A stretch of 18,499 bases of DNA. Origin: Pleurotus djamor. Lineage: Eukaryota; Basidiomycota; Agaricomycetes; Agaricales; Pleurotaceae. Each line of letters opens with the position of its first letter. Position 1 is the first letter of the stretch. The notes beneath the pieces are model-generated. The model was not told the origin of the DNA. It worked only from the letters and a program-made list of their open reading frames with translations, and made no database searches. Positions 8,049-18,216 of the stretch are shown piece by piece. Both the position numbers and the translations under genes were made by a program. The stretch is from positions 1-18,499 of the forward strand of contig JAPEVF010000884.1 in assembly GCA_029747585.1 (NCBI GenBank), in the 5' to 3' direction.

Positions 8049-9772
8049 ATGGTGCGTTGTCATCAACTTCTTCAATTATCGGTGTGCGTAGGCTTAATTT
8101 GTGTCTTGCTTTATAGCCTCAGCTTCTCGGATTTGGACTCTCGACTCAACGAGCCATTGATGAAGAAATAGCCAAACATGAGGCTGCCATCGTTCAGCTT
8201 CGCCGTCGCCGAAATACGCTTAGCGTCATGGGCCAGCTCCCAGACGATATACTAAGCTACATCTTTGTGGTATACAAAGAACAGCGCATCTTCAAAGCCA
8301 ATCCGGAGAGGTATCTGAACATTTTTGGTGTTTGCAGCCAGTGGCAACGGGTCATCTACAATACTCCCCGGCTCTGGGCTATTTTCGCTCCCTCTTACCA
8401 CTTTGGCTGCTTACAACTTTCTAAAATGGTGCAAATGTCGATGCAGGCGCCATTGCGTGTTTGCTTCCCCATCAATGACTTGGTAGGCGTGGATAACGGC
8501 CTCACATGTGTGGAAGATGAAGATTATGTTCTGGACCTTTTGAAAAGACTCCTTCCCCATGGGCCGCGGATCGAAGAGTTATATCTGACGCACCGGATTT
8601 ACCACCGCGATTTTCTGGACTCATTCTTTGAGATGCTTGACGAAATCAACGTAGCATCGCTACGGATCCTGAGGCTTGAGAGTGTGTTTACCAAGGCGCG
8701 CCTCGAAGATGTTCCTTGTCTTTCCAGCACACTGCTCTCTTCGAAGGCCATATCATCCATCCAGACGCTTGACCTGATTGACGTCCTGATCCCGACAGAC
8801 ATACCCTCTCTCCCGTCCCTTGTGAACCTGTTTGTCCATTGCTCTGCTCTTGGCGGTCTTTCCTTGAGTTGGCTCATCGAATTCACCGCGCATACTCCCA
8901 ATATCGAGTCCATTTGGCTCGGTGATAAGATCACCGACGTCATGGAACCAGCTTGGAATATTTTTGAGGCTGTACCAAGTGCCACCGATGATACGGCAAC
9001 TCTACCAAAACTGCGGCGCGTCATCCTTGAATCAGACGAGTCGATGATCGCTTTCGAACGTCGCATCGAGAAGGGATCGCGGCAGTCCTCGGGATCATTC
9101 TCAGGTCGTCTCACGATCAAGAAACCTGGAATTACGACGCATGATGCGGTTTTAGGTGTCAAATCGTTGTGCACCCTTCTTTCATCCACTTTCCAGTGGA
9201 GTCTGGCGAAGCAAGTGACCATGATTGTCCGTCACGATCACTACCGGCTCAGCGTATCGCAAAGTACCCGCGTCGCTGAAGGTTTGATTCTAGAGCTACG
9301 TCTTCCCTTTGCTTTAAGGATGCGCGAATACATCGACATCTGCTCGTCAATCTTACCCAAGACTCAGATCACCGAACTTACGATTGACGACCCTGGCGAT
9401 GTCAAGGCCACTTCGCTGTTATCGTGGTCGCGCATATGCCAAATATTCGAAAGACTCAAAATACTTAATATCATCAATGGGAAGCCGAACTTCGCGCCTG
9501 TTATCCTTGGCAAATCTCTCAAATCTGGGCCTTCAAATACGCTGCATAACGCAGCTCTAGAGGTTTTGTCAATTACGGGTGTTAATTGGTTGATCGCCTC
9601 GGATGGAGAGAGGTATGTGACTGAGCTACGAAACATACTTCAGAAACGACAGCAGATGAATGGTTCCCTGCATGCCTTGCGCATTAGTCAGTCTACGGTG
9701 ACAAAAAGACAGATTGATCTGCTCAGTATGTCTGTTCAGGTGGAGCTTGATTTTAGCAGTACGGTCACCTGA
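8049..9772 (+). CDS. F-box-like protein
   Basis: Proposed exons are 8049-8051 (the ATG alone) and 8117-9772, with a 65-nt intron (GTGCGT...TATAG), giving 552 residues. The long frame is unmistakably of the agaricomycete F-box type. A charged helix (IDEEIAKHEAAIVQLRRRR, about residues 15-33) precedes the F-box (MGQLPDDILSYIFVVYKE, from residue 39; then VCSQWQRVIYNTPRLWAIF). This layout, I(D/N).EI..(H/L)...I..L...R then LP.E(I/L)L..IF, is standard for the family. The remaining ~450 residues are leucine-rich (SLVNLFVHCSAL, LKILNIING) without a named domain. It is likely an SCF substrate receptor; the target is unknown. The ATG at 8228 would be a simple single-exon start but would leave out the conserved charged helix, so I prefer the spliced model. 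Confidence 0.75.
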
Positions 9773-9951
9773 GTGCTGGTTTCGATATTTAGAGGTATCC
9801 ACCGTCTATGTTTCAAATGCGAAGTTGGCGTATCCGTCCCCCTTGTTTTGAGGACAGGCCACAGTTCTATCAAGTTTACACCTTAAAGTTTTGAACTGTT
9901 AAGGTACATAGGCAGACAGGTGCAAAAGAGAAGTAGAAGCGAAAATAGAGC

Positions 9952-10911
9952 TCAATCAGTCACGCCTTCATCGTAAATCTTATAAGACGACTGATAGCCC
10001 AGCAAGTAACGACCAATCCAGCGGCCTTCGCAGGAGTTAGGTAAGAAGCGACAATCTGAGGAACGATGGAGGCTTACCTATGACGATGTTGGCGAGCCAA
10101 CCTAAACCCAAGGGGATCTCTGCGACGACAACATCAGCAGCGTCCATAAACGCCAGAAGCTGGAAAATGCTCGGCTGCTTGTTTTGTTGCCTCATCGAGT
10201 CCATATAACCAAAGAGATTATGGAAAAACGCTTCGTCCAGCCTGTATTATCCGACCGTCAGACTTGCGCCAGTGATTGTGAACGCACGCTCACCCTTTCC
10301 TATCGCCACCCTTCACAGTTATTTCCACATCCAGGCCTTCTTCGGCATCGGGGTCTGACCAAAACTACAGAAAAAACATCGTCAGGTAATGCATGGCGAA
10401 GAGAATGGTACACTCGACGCTAACCGTGTGTCGCAGACCTGGGGTTACTTGGACAGTCTCGCCAGGCTGTGCCTTATATTCTTTTCCTTCCAGCAGGTAG
10501 CACATCACACCGCGGGTCTATTGATTAGCGGTTGGTTCCCAGTGGCTCAGAGCGAAGCAAGGCGACTTTACAGGTTTGAAAATCTCCGTCTGGTATATGT
10601 GATAGTGGTAAGGAGCTGCGGGTGGTTCCTTATGAGTCAGCTGCGAACAGGCCAATACTGATACGCACGGGTGACCATTGACTTCTTGCCTATCCCCGTG
10701 TAAGGATTCCCCTTCGCGAAAACATGGCGCGAGGTATATTCATGTTCGTTCGTTGCAATTCGACTGATTCGTTTGGTGCCATCGAAGTACACCCATTCAC
10801 CGTCGTCGCCGCGGGGAGTAGGTAGAAGTGTAGGCTAATTTCCACGCTATTCAGCGGAGGGTATTCCTTCGATAGCGAGTTTACCTTCTTGAAGAGAAAG
10901 CTGAGGGCCAT
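9952..10911 (-). CDS. Cupin-domain (RmlC-like) protein
   Basis: Seven exons: 10911-10885, 10834-10676, 10628-10572, 10517-10425, 10364-10294, 10241-10078, 10025-9952. They total 645 nt, 214 residues, with introns of 47-60 nt. A single cupin barrel is visible. Motif 1 is PYHYHIYQTE...G (His70, His72, Glu77, Gly84) and motif 2 is TPGLRHTFW (His111), which together supply the usual 3-His/1-Glu metal site. The N-terminal part (EWVYFDGTKRISRIAT, then HEYTSRHVFAKGNPYTGIG) and the C-terminal helices (FHNLFGYMDSM, PLGLGWLANIVIGRWIG) match the shape of fungal cupin proteins I have seen, which are of unknown substrate. There is no signal peptide. The gene is complete and is transcribed in the same direction as listerin upstream. 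The third intron is taken as 47 nt (10675-10629) because the alternative acceptor would leave only 28 nt. Confidence 0.8.
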
Positions 10912-10970
10912 TTGTCGGAGAATCCGTCGCAGAGACAAGTTGGGACGCTGGGACAAGGAATGGTCTGCGG

Positions 10971-10999
10971 TCACAATCGCGGTCGGTCACAAATCGTGA
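10971..10999. repeat. TCACAA repeats with TCAC...GTGA inverted repeat
   Basis: TCACAA occurs at 10971 and 10987; the second is within TCAC-AAATC-GTGA (10987-10999). It lies about 60-90 bases upstream of the cupin start codon and downstream of the listerin stop. It closely resembles the cluster at 3736-3796. Confidence 0.4.
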
Positions 11000-11169
11000 T
11001 GAGCAACGTGACTCCATTGGTAAGCCTCAGGGTTGGAAGCGGCGCGTAATTTGGTCCTCTTGTGTTCAGATTTGAGACGGCATCATGGACGGTGAAACAT
11101 TAGTCGAGCTTATACAGATTAATAATTTCTCTGAGTGGATATTTAAACATTTCATGGAAAAAGAAGCTG

Positions 11170-14100
11170 TTATATGATGTCCGAACGACATAGCGGGCAG
11201 CTTGAAGAATGACTGGTGCTGAACCACTGTCCAACATTATTAGACGATCGCGGTCATGTACGGGTCATGGGAAAATGGGTGTCGTACCTTGTACAAACAT
11301 CCGGCATGGAACCGGTTCTTGCAAGTATTACATGGCTTCTTCGGTAAGTTACCATCGACAACGCTGATGATGCTAAACCAGAGGCGTGAACGGGTGTACT
11401 GGACAGCGAAGGATGTCCACCTACGAGTAGCAAATCGCGCATTCGACTTGACCCTCAAAATGGAGGGCTACATTCTTCTTGAAGACACTCAAGCCATCGA
11501 GGATGTGACCGTTCTGGTACAGTGGGTCAACATGCGTTTATCAAATAGATAAAGAAGATGTGACGGATGATTTACCAGTGACCAAACTGTTTGTTGGATT
11601 CCCAAGACCCAAGCCCTCCACCTCCGATCATCCACACCAACAGTTTTGTTGTCCTTGACCTCGATGCGGTGGAGCGGCCAGTCCATTGGTATCTTGAGCT
11701 TGATCTCCAGCTGCTGCTCGTCTACAGTGTATATGGCCGTAACTTCGTTGATATTTGTCGCAACTTTGATCTTGAACGCGTCATCGATCAAGTCAGCCGT
11801 GGCCTCTGGATCTTTGACATGAGCGAGCTCAGACTGGATGATGACTGGAGAGAAGTGCGAAGATGTATATGACGCGATAGCAGTCGACAACTGGCGATCT
11901 TTGCAGTCCAGGACCCACGAGTAGATAAGGTTAGGTATGTTCAACAGCGAGCGATAATAAAGGTGTGCTGAGAGCACCGATAAGCTGAATGGCTCATCCG
12001 GCTGGTAGTCTTAAGGGAACGGGAGTTGGTTAGTCCACGCTGAAACAGGAATGATGTATAAGGAGGTAACTGACGTTGAACATAGAACTCATCAACGCCC
12101 CATGGTTCCAGCTTGAAAGAACGAGCAATGCCATCGGGTAAACCGAGGAGATTGAACATATTTGGGATGAAGTAGGCCGAAATGACCCCGAGCCCACGGA
12201 GCTGTTCGATGTATGCTGACCGGACTTTCAGGGACTACATAGACATGATGAGCCCGAGATCACCTACCGCTGGGATTGTCAAACACTTACCGAGTCGATG
12301 AATAGGTCAAACATGACCATCCATCCAAGTAAATGGGTGAATACACGCTACAATGTGTCAGGCACTTCCATCCATGCTATGGTCGAAGTTACTCACCGAC
12401 GCGTGTTGTTCACGATCTTGATATGCCAGCTCTTGACGGAGTATAAACATGAGTTCATCTGGGAGCTCTACCTTCAGGTCAGCATCAGCGTTGACCCCGG
12501 CCTCGATCACAAGGAATTCGGTGCGCTTCCTTGACGCTTTCTGGGTCAGGCCATACGCTAGCTTCTGGACCTCGTAAGAGTCATCGTCAAGGAGATGACA
12601 GATCTGCCAGCGCATCCGGAGGATCAGTTAAACTGGTATAATGATCATTCGGGGGCGGCCTGACCTTTCCTAGAGTGGTCTCATCAAGCAAGGAGTCGGG
12701 GATTTCTTGGAGCAAAGTGAGCAGAATCTTGAGGCAGATGGATCGTGGCACCGATGGTGTTTCGCGAGCTGAGGGGTGGGTTAGTCATAAAGAGCTCGGT
12801 ACCAAAGTAGTCACTGACAAAGGTGGGGAATTGCTAGATCACGAAGGGTCCGGTAAACAGCGTGTCGTCTTTCTTGCCAAACAGCACGTAGCGCTTTATT
12901 TGTGGAGCTCAGGTCTTCGATAACGCCAACAAGACGGAGAGTACGCCCGAGAGTAACCAATGTAGAAGCATCGTCAAGAGAGCTGACCTATCAATCTGTG
13001 AGACTGAAGTGAAGGCGCAGAATACGCTGGGAGCATACCTCCAGGTTGTTCTCTACCACGTCCATTATAAAATCCCAATGGGTACCGGAAACGTTCTGCA
13101 AAATCGGCGCGACATGGATGAAGATTTCGGTCATTTCACACTCCACCTCTTCCCCGGCATCAGCATCATCTGACGTAGCCCATTGTTGACAGGCTTTCAC
13201 AAGGGAGACCGCTCGCGGCTGAGGTAGGAATATGATGTCAGATTCCGGGTCCGGTGTCAGAGCGATAAGTCTGCGAAGTAGCGACAGGCCTTGCGTATCC
13301 GCCTTGGAAGGGGGTACACCAGTGATATTGGCGGCAATTTCGTTCCTGTATCGTTCAAGTCTGGGAGACTCAACGTTGCAGCCGGAAACGGCTCTGAGCA
13401 AGACAAGAGATGTGACGGGGGCTGCGATAAATCATCAGAGATGGCGATAAACAAGGCATGGTTGTATTCACCTGTCTTTTCAAGCTTCCTGGCTAGGCCA
13501 ATCCAAAGGTCGACTTCATCGGCTGTGACATCTTGAAGGACGCACGTAAGTACACGAGATAAGATGCGAGCATCTCTTTGTGTCTCCTCCTTGACCGAGA
13601 GCACGATTGATTCGGCAACAAAGGCAGACAGACCTGCCAAAGAGCTCGACTGCCCTGACTGAACAGCATCGATGACTTTTCGTCGCCAATCCCCTGCACC
13701 ACCTAAAAGCGAACTCTGCAAAACGTCATCACATTCCCGTACGACACGTGCCAAAACTCCACCAGTACTGTCCAGACCGGAAAACACTGGGCTGGGTATA
13801 TGTGGAATATCCCGCAGATCTGACGCGTATATGGACAAGGCCAGAATGTGGCGCAGAGTCCACAGGTTGTCGGCAACGACGGCGGGTTTGTCCCTTAGAT
13901 ACCGCAAAAGGGTAGTGATAATCCTAGCATACGACAACCCAGCGTCAGCCGGCGCCGCTGCGTCCTCGGAATCAGTATCGGAGACGATGGGGTCGACGAG
14001 TGCGAGGCTCCGATGAGCGGGTTCGGCGTGGAGCAGCTCCAACTGTTCGTCTAGTTCAGCACGACTAGGGAGGATATCTTGCATGAAGTCGATCGGGACG

Positions 14101-14476
14101 CCTGGAATTCCTTCCTCGATCACGTCCAGTACGGCACCAGACCTAGGGGAATGTCAATCAACGGAATAACAAGGAGATTTTGAGAGAGACATACGTAGGA
14201 CGCGCCTGAGTGTCCTTGAACAGTCGTCGAAGGCTCTCAAGGGTTCGGATCTTAGCAGTATCCGAGGCCACGGAGACACCATCTAAATATCCACCTAATA
14301 GTCCCGCGGCAAGAGTGATATTGTTCTTGTCCAGGGATTCATAACACACTGGGAGAACGTATACCAGCATGACCAACGAAGGCTTGAGTGCGATGACGAT
14401 GTCTTGTTCTCTGAGGGCGGATGAATACGGTGATTTCTTCACAGCATCCAGTAGCTGAAGCGGTAGCCATAGGGGG
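11170..14476 (-). CDS. LTN1: E3 ubiquitin ligase listerin (Ltn1/Rkr1), C-terminal part only
   Basis: Exons: ~14476-14195, 14142-13472, 13421-13039, 12987-12819, 12768-12665, 12603-12397, 12347-12291, 12234-12075, 12009-11576, 11513-11425, 11372-11288, 11226-11170. Together they encode about 898 residues. Listerin ubiquitinates stalled nascent chains on 60S subunits in ribosome-associated quality control. The end of the protein is diagnostic: an RWD-like segment (LEIKLKIPMDWPLHRIEV, GVDDRRWRAWVLG) followed by the RING ([39 protein letters not shown], stop), with all zinc ligands present. Upstream exons give HEAT-like helices (WDFIMDVVENNLE, VTLGRTLRLVGVIEDLSSTN, SYEVQKLAYGLTQKASRKRTE, VDEFY). 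Fungal listerins are usually about 1,500-1,900 aa, so roughly half is missing. The 5' edge at ~14476 is joined in frame to a gypsy RNase H region. The frame changes along the gene are all explained by introns. Confidence 0.9.
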
Positions 14477-16853
14477 CGAAGGGAAGAGCGCATTTGTTCG
14501 GCGTTGAAGATGGGTCGTAGGTTTTGAGGGTTTACCTTTGCATAAGAGTTTTCACCTTCCTTGGGGTACATGTCCCATCTCCTGGTGAGGGTGTCGGGTT
14601 TCGCTCCAAGTCGTCCAGGGCGGTAATNGATGGTGAAGTTGAACTGCAAAAGGAATTCCGACCATCGGGCTTGACGTCGAGTCAGTATCTTTGTGGTGGT
14701 GAAATACTCAAGGTTCTTGTGGTCTGTGAAGACATCAATGGGTGAACCTGAGCCGTCCAGATACCGAGACCAGACTTTGAACGCCTCATGAATAGCGAGG
14801 AGTTCTTTGTCGTGGACGTCGTAGTTGAGTTCGGCGTTCGCGAAGGTGCGAGAATGGAATGCCACTGGGTGAATTTCGCCATCATCGGTATAGATAGAGA
14901 AGATGGCGCCCAGTGCATAGTCTGAGGCATCTGTCTCTATCACCATAGGCCTATCTGGAATCCAGTGAGACAATACCGGAGCAGTAGTAAACGCACGCTT
15001 TAGTTTCTCGAATGCCGCCTTACTCGCGGGATTGAACTCCCATTTCACACCTTTTCTGGTGAGGCGAGTAAGGGGAACCACTATGTCGGAATAGTTCATG
15101 ATGAAGCGGCGATAAAAGTTGGCGAACCCCAGGAATGATTGAACATCCTTGACTTTTCGGGGTTCGGGCCAATCTTGAATCACTTTGATTTTGTCTTCGG
15201 ACATTTTGAGACCGTCCGGTGACAGGATGTAACCTAAATATTCAACGGTGTCAGCATGGAATTCGCATTTCTCGCCTTTGGCATAGAGCTTGTTTGCTCT
15301 GAGTCGGCGTAGGACCTCTTTGACTGTTTTCTTGTGTTCTTCTAGACTATCCGAGTAGATCAGGATGTCGTCGAGGTAGACTATAACACATTTGTCAATA
15401 AGGTCACCAAAAATATCATTCATGAACCGTTGGAACGCCGCTGGGGCATTGGTAAGACCGAACGGCATGACCAGCCATTCATAAGACCCATAACGAGTCC
15501 TGAACGCCGTTTTCCATTCATCACCTTCGCGAACGCGAATCAGATGGTAGGCATGCCGCAAGTCGATTTTGGTGTAATACCGGGCCTTTTTAGGGGCATC
15601 CAGTAAATCGGCGATCAGAGGAAGGGGGTACCTATCCCGCCTGGTGACTTTGTTCAAACCGCGGTAGTCAACGCAAAGACGGAGTGAACCATCCTTTTTC
15701 TTTGCGAAGAGTACCGGGGCACCATGAGGGGAGTTGGTGGATCGGATGAATCCCATACCCAAATGTTCATCTATAAATTTTTTGACCGTTAGCTGTTCAG
15801 CTTGAGAGAGGGGAATTATACCGCCAACTGGTGGCTTTGCTCCCTCCTCGAGATCAATTTTAAGATCATAAGGGCGGTGTTCGGCAAGTGTTTCAGCGCG
15901 TCCTTTGCTGAAGACGTCGGCAAACTCGTGGTATTCCTCCGGTACTTTGGCCAGATCGGGATTGAACGCCGTACAGGACGTCGCTTTGGCCTTGGCTGAT
16001 TCAGGTCGAATCACCAACTGATAGACAGTAGTTCCCCGAAGACGAGAGATTGCCTTGAATGCCGCAGCGTTCACCTGAGAGACTCTGGGAACGCCGTTGG
16101 GCAGGGATTCTGAGAGGGGTTCTGGAGAGGAGTCCAGAGGCTCGGGATTAGAGGGAGTAGCCGGGATTGGAGGGTCATCGAAGATTTCCTCAATCATCGG
16201 CGTTCGGGATTGATGACAAGACTGAGCTTTAGCTGTTGAATCCCGCGGCAACTGTTTTAGAGTTGGAGGATTAGGTGCTGGTTGCTTGGTTATTGTCGGT
16301 TTTGGCAGAGGTTGCCGGGGTTCGGGGTTGGAGGGGGAGGTTTTCGACGGCGTTAGGAGGGTTGTCGGAGCAGGTGATCCTCTGATCGGCGTTCGGAATT
16401 GGATTTGGCCCGTAACCCAGTCAATCAACGGATTGAAGCGGGTTAGGAAGTCATGACCGAGAACAACAGAGCAAGTGAGATCAAGAGTGGTGACGAAAAA
16501 TGTGATAGTCATGTAGTCGCCAGAGGGGAATCGGGATTCGAGGTCGATGGCCTCAGTGATGTAGGAGTTGGACGAGCCGTCGAAGAGAGTCAATTGCATG
16601 GGCGGTACAGAGTACGTACTCAGTCCATGAGCCAAGATAAAGTCTTTATCGACAAAACAGTGAGTGGAGCCAGAATCTACAAGTGCAAGAAAACGAGTCA
16701 ATGGATCGGAGAGCATATTTGAAAGAAGAGAAACAGTGGTAGAGGTAGGCAGTAAAGAAGTTGCGAAAAGTCTACAAACAGGCGGCGGCCATACCAATAC
16801 CGACCCACACCCGAAAGCCGAATGATCTTCAGGTGGGGAAACTAGTTTTTTAG
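14477..16853 (-). CDS. Gypsy Pol polyprotein fragment (protease-RT-RNase H)
   Basis: Open from just after a TGA at 16855-16857; no ATG is expected because translation enters by frameshift from gag. Counting residues from 16797, the aspartic protease signature LVDSGSTHCFVD is at about 39-50 and VVLGHDF at 111-117. A proline-rich linker fills about 140-240. Reverse transcriptase follows at about 285-510 (KKKDGSLRLCVDYRGLN at 366-382, MPFGLTNAP at 444-452, YLDDILIY at 474-481). RNase H begins at ETDASDYALGA (621-631), with DKELLAI and TDHKNL further on. Catalytic aspartates of all three activities are present. Beyond residue 774 the same frame continues into listerin residues and runs to a stop at 14158 inside a listerin intron. 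Confidence 0.9.
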
Positions 16854-16936
16854 CTCATCATCAACCTCAAAATCCTCATCAGATGGAACTTCGATGGTCT
16901 CCAAGTCCGTAGCACGAGCCCGAGCTTTGCCTTTAC
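16842..16936 (-). CDS. Gypsy Gag C-terminal fragment
   Basis: The minus strand reads a basic then acidic tail (KGKARARATDLETIEV, then PSDEDFEVDDELKN) ending at a TAG at 16844-16842. It lies one frame away from pol and overlaps it. The composition fits the end of fungal gypsy Gag downstream of the zinc knuckle, but the knuckle itself is not present because the element is cut at about 16936. Confidence 0.65.
16845..16851 (-). promoter_or_regulatory. -1 ribosomal frameshift slippery heptamer A AAA AAC
   Basis: On the minus strand, in gag phase, the codons are CTA AAA AAC TAG, so A-AAA-AAC fits the X-XXY-YYZ rule and is followed immediately by the gag stop. A one-base backward slip gives AAA AAA CTA GTT, which is exactly the phase of the pol frame. 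No downstream pseudoknot was verified. Confidence 0.65.
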
Positions 16937-18216
16937 TGTGACTCCAGGACCTACTGCAGCGCCAGGGGAACTTGCCAGAAGAGAGGATGCCGCCGCGACG
17001 AGTTTCCGTTCGGTTATCAGCCTGAGGACACCTTGCCTAGGAAGTGTGGTACAGGCCAGTTCTGCCCTGATGAAATGGATGACTGTCGAGACCAAATCCC
17101 TGTCGATGGGGATTGCCAACTCAACCGCGACGGTAAGCTATCGTCACCTCGCGGATTTGTGCGCCCGGCTCACCATGGAAATAGATCAATGCCAACCGCC
17201 CCCCAACTCTCGAGAACTCGCTGACACCACAAACTTTGGTCTCAACGTGGAGGGTGCAATTTGTCTCCTCAACAAGTGCATGTAAGTTATCGGACACATT
17301 CATGCGTGATGAAGCAGCCCAGGGAGCTCAAAAAACTTGCTTAGGTGGGCCAACGCCACTGAAGGAAACGCTTGCATCCACGAGAATACGCCCTACACAT
17401 CTTACAGCTTGAATGGCGAGTTCATCGATATTCGTTCACGGTTGAGTCTTCCGTCTGTGCATCATTCTGAGAACGACATGCTCATTTTTCGCCCAGTGAC
17501 AATTGTCGTATCGGGTTATACTGTGACACCGCGAGCTCGATCTGCCAAAGGTGGAAAACGCTTGGCCAGACATGTACCGCTGACAAAGAGTGCGCTAGCT
17601 TTCCTGTTGTCGAAGCTTCAACACACTGACATTTCATAGGTGCGAGTCATGGAATTGTCAGATAGACGGCACTTGTGGTATCAGCGCGGACGTTCCCCGT
17701 CATCTTGGTACTTGGGTTTACATCGTCGTTGGTATCGGTATTATCGGAGGTGAGTCTACGGGGTTACGGTGACCGTTGTTTGCTCATGCGCATTTTCTAG
17801 GCATGATTGGCACTCTCGTCGGGCTCTTCTTCCTTCACCGCAAGCAACGTGATGCTGACCGCGAGAAGCGTGTTCAATACTGGCGTGAACAGGTGCGTCC
17901 CCTTCCAACGTTTTTNACTATACTTTATCTGACTTGTGCTCAGCACGCGTTCCATCAAAACCTTATGCAAATGCGCGAGACCGCCCGTGCGTCCATCATC
18001 TCCCCGAATCAAAATGGACTTAGCAGTGCGAGGAGCACAATCTACAGTCGCGACGGCGCACTATCCGACGAGTCTCAAGCGCCCATAATGCAACACGCTG
18101 CTGCTGCCCCCAAGACCTCGTCTGGCTTGCGCAACTACCTCACGGAAGATACCAGTTCTGATTATGACGAGGGCGTGATGATGCAACCCACTGATAGGAA
18201 GAACAACCGCTTCTAA
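16937..18216 (+). CDS. Cysteine-rich type I membrane protein, 5'-truncated
   Basis: Exons: ~16937-17132, 17185-17281, 17345-17440, 17497-17589, 17640-17749, 17801-17892, 17944-18216. The visible 318 residues end at TAA. The order is a Cys-rich ectodomain (CDSRTYCSARGTC, CGTGQFCPDEMDDC, LYCDT, CTADKECESWNC), one membrane segment at about residues 184-208 (TWVYIVVGIGIIGGM then IGTLVGLFFL), a basic stop-transfer (HRKQRDADREKR), and a roughly 110-residue cytosolic tail with Ser/Thr-rich and acidic stretches. The spacing of cysteines and the sequence around the membrane segment resemble a conserved basidiomycete protein of unknown function. No signal peptide is found: the frame is closed by a TAG at 16910 and gypsy sequence lies directly upstream, so at least the first exon is gone. 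The ambiguous base at 17916 is inside an intron. Confidence 0.75.

Larger units (their letters stand above)
14477..16936 (-). mobile_element. Ty3/gypsy LTR-retrotransposon, internal fragment without LTRs or integrase
   Basis: The fragment reads right to left on the minus strand: the gag C-terminus, then protease, reverse transcriptase and RNase H. It stops at about 14477, soon after the segment ending NAEQMRSSLR that follows RNase H in related elements. No integrase zinc finger or DDE core, chromodomain, LTR, primer binding site, polypurine tract or target-site duplication can be seen. Both ends lie directly against coding sequence of unrelated host genes. The frame carries no stops, with one ambiguous base at 14628, so the copy is young or assembled from intact family members. 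It may be a real insertion with deletion or an assembly artefact. Confidence 0.85.

Noticed and set aside
8599..9222. Minus-strand open frame of 207 codons
   Set aside because: It lies wholly within the coding region of the plus-strand F-box gene and has shadow-like composition rich in Ser and Arg; no motifs.
10629..10675. A 28-nt intron or GC-AG intron in the cupin gene
   Set aside because: A standard 47-nt GT...AG intron keeps the frame and joins the conserved GNPYTGIG and PYHYH segments.
11170..14195. Repeated frame changes in listerin that could be read as decay
   Set aside because: Each change coincides with a GT...AG intron of 49-65 nt and the spliced protein matches listerin through a complete RING domain.
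16453..16722. Plus-strand open frame over the gypsy protease region
   Set aside because: Antisense shadow of the protease and linker; no recognisable protein.
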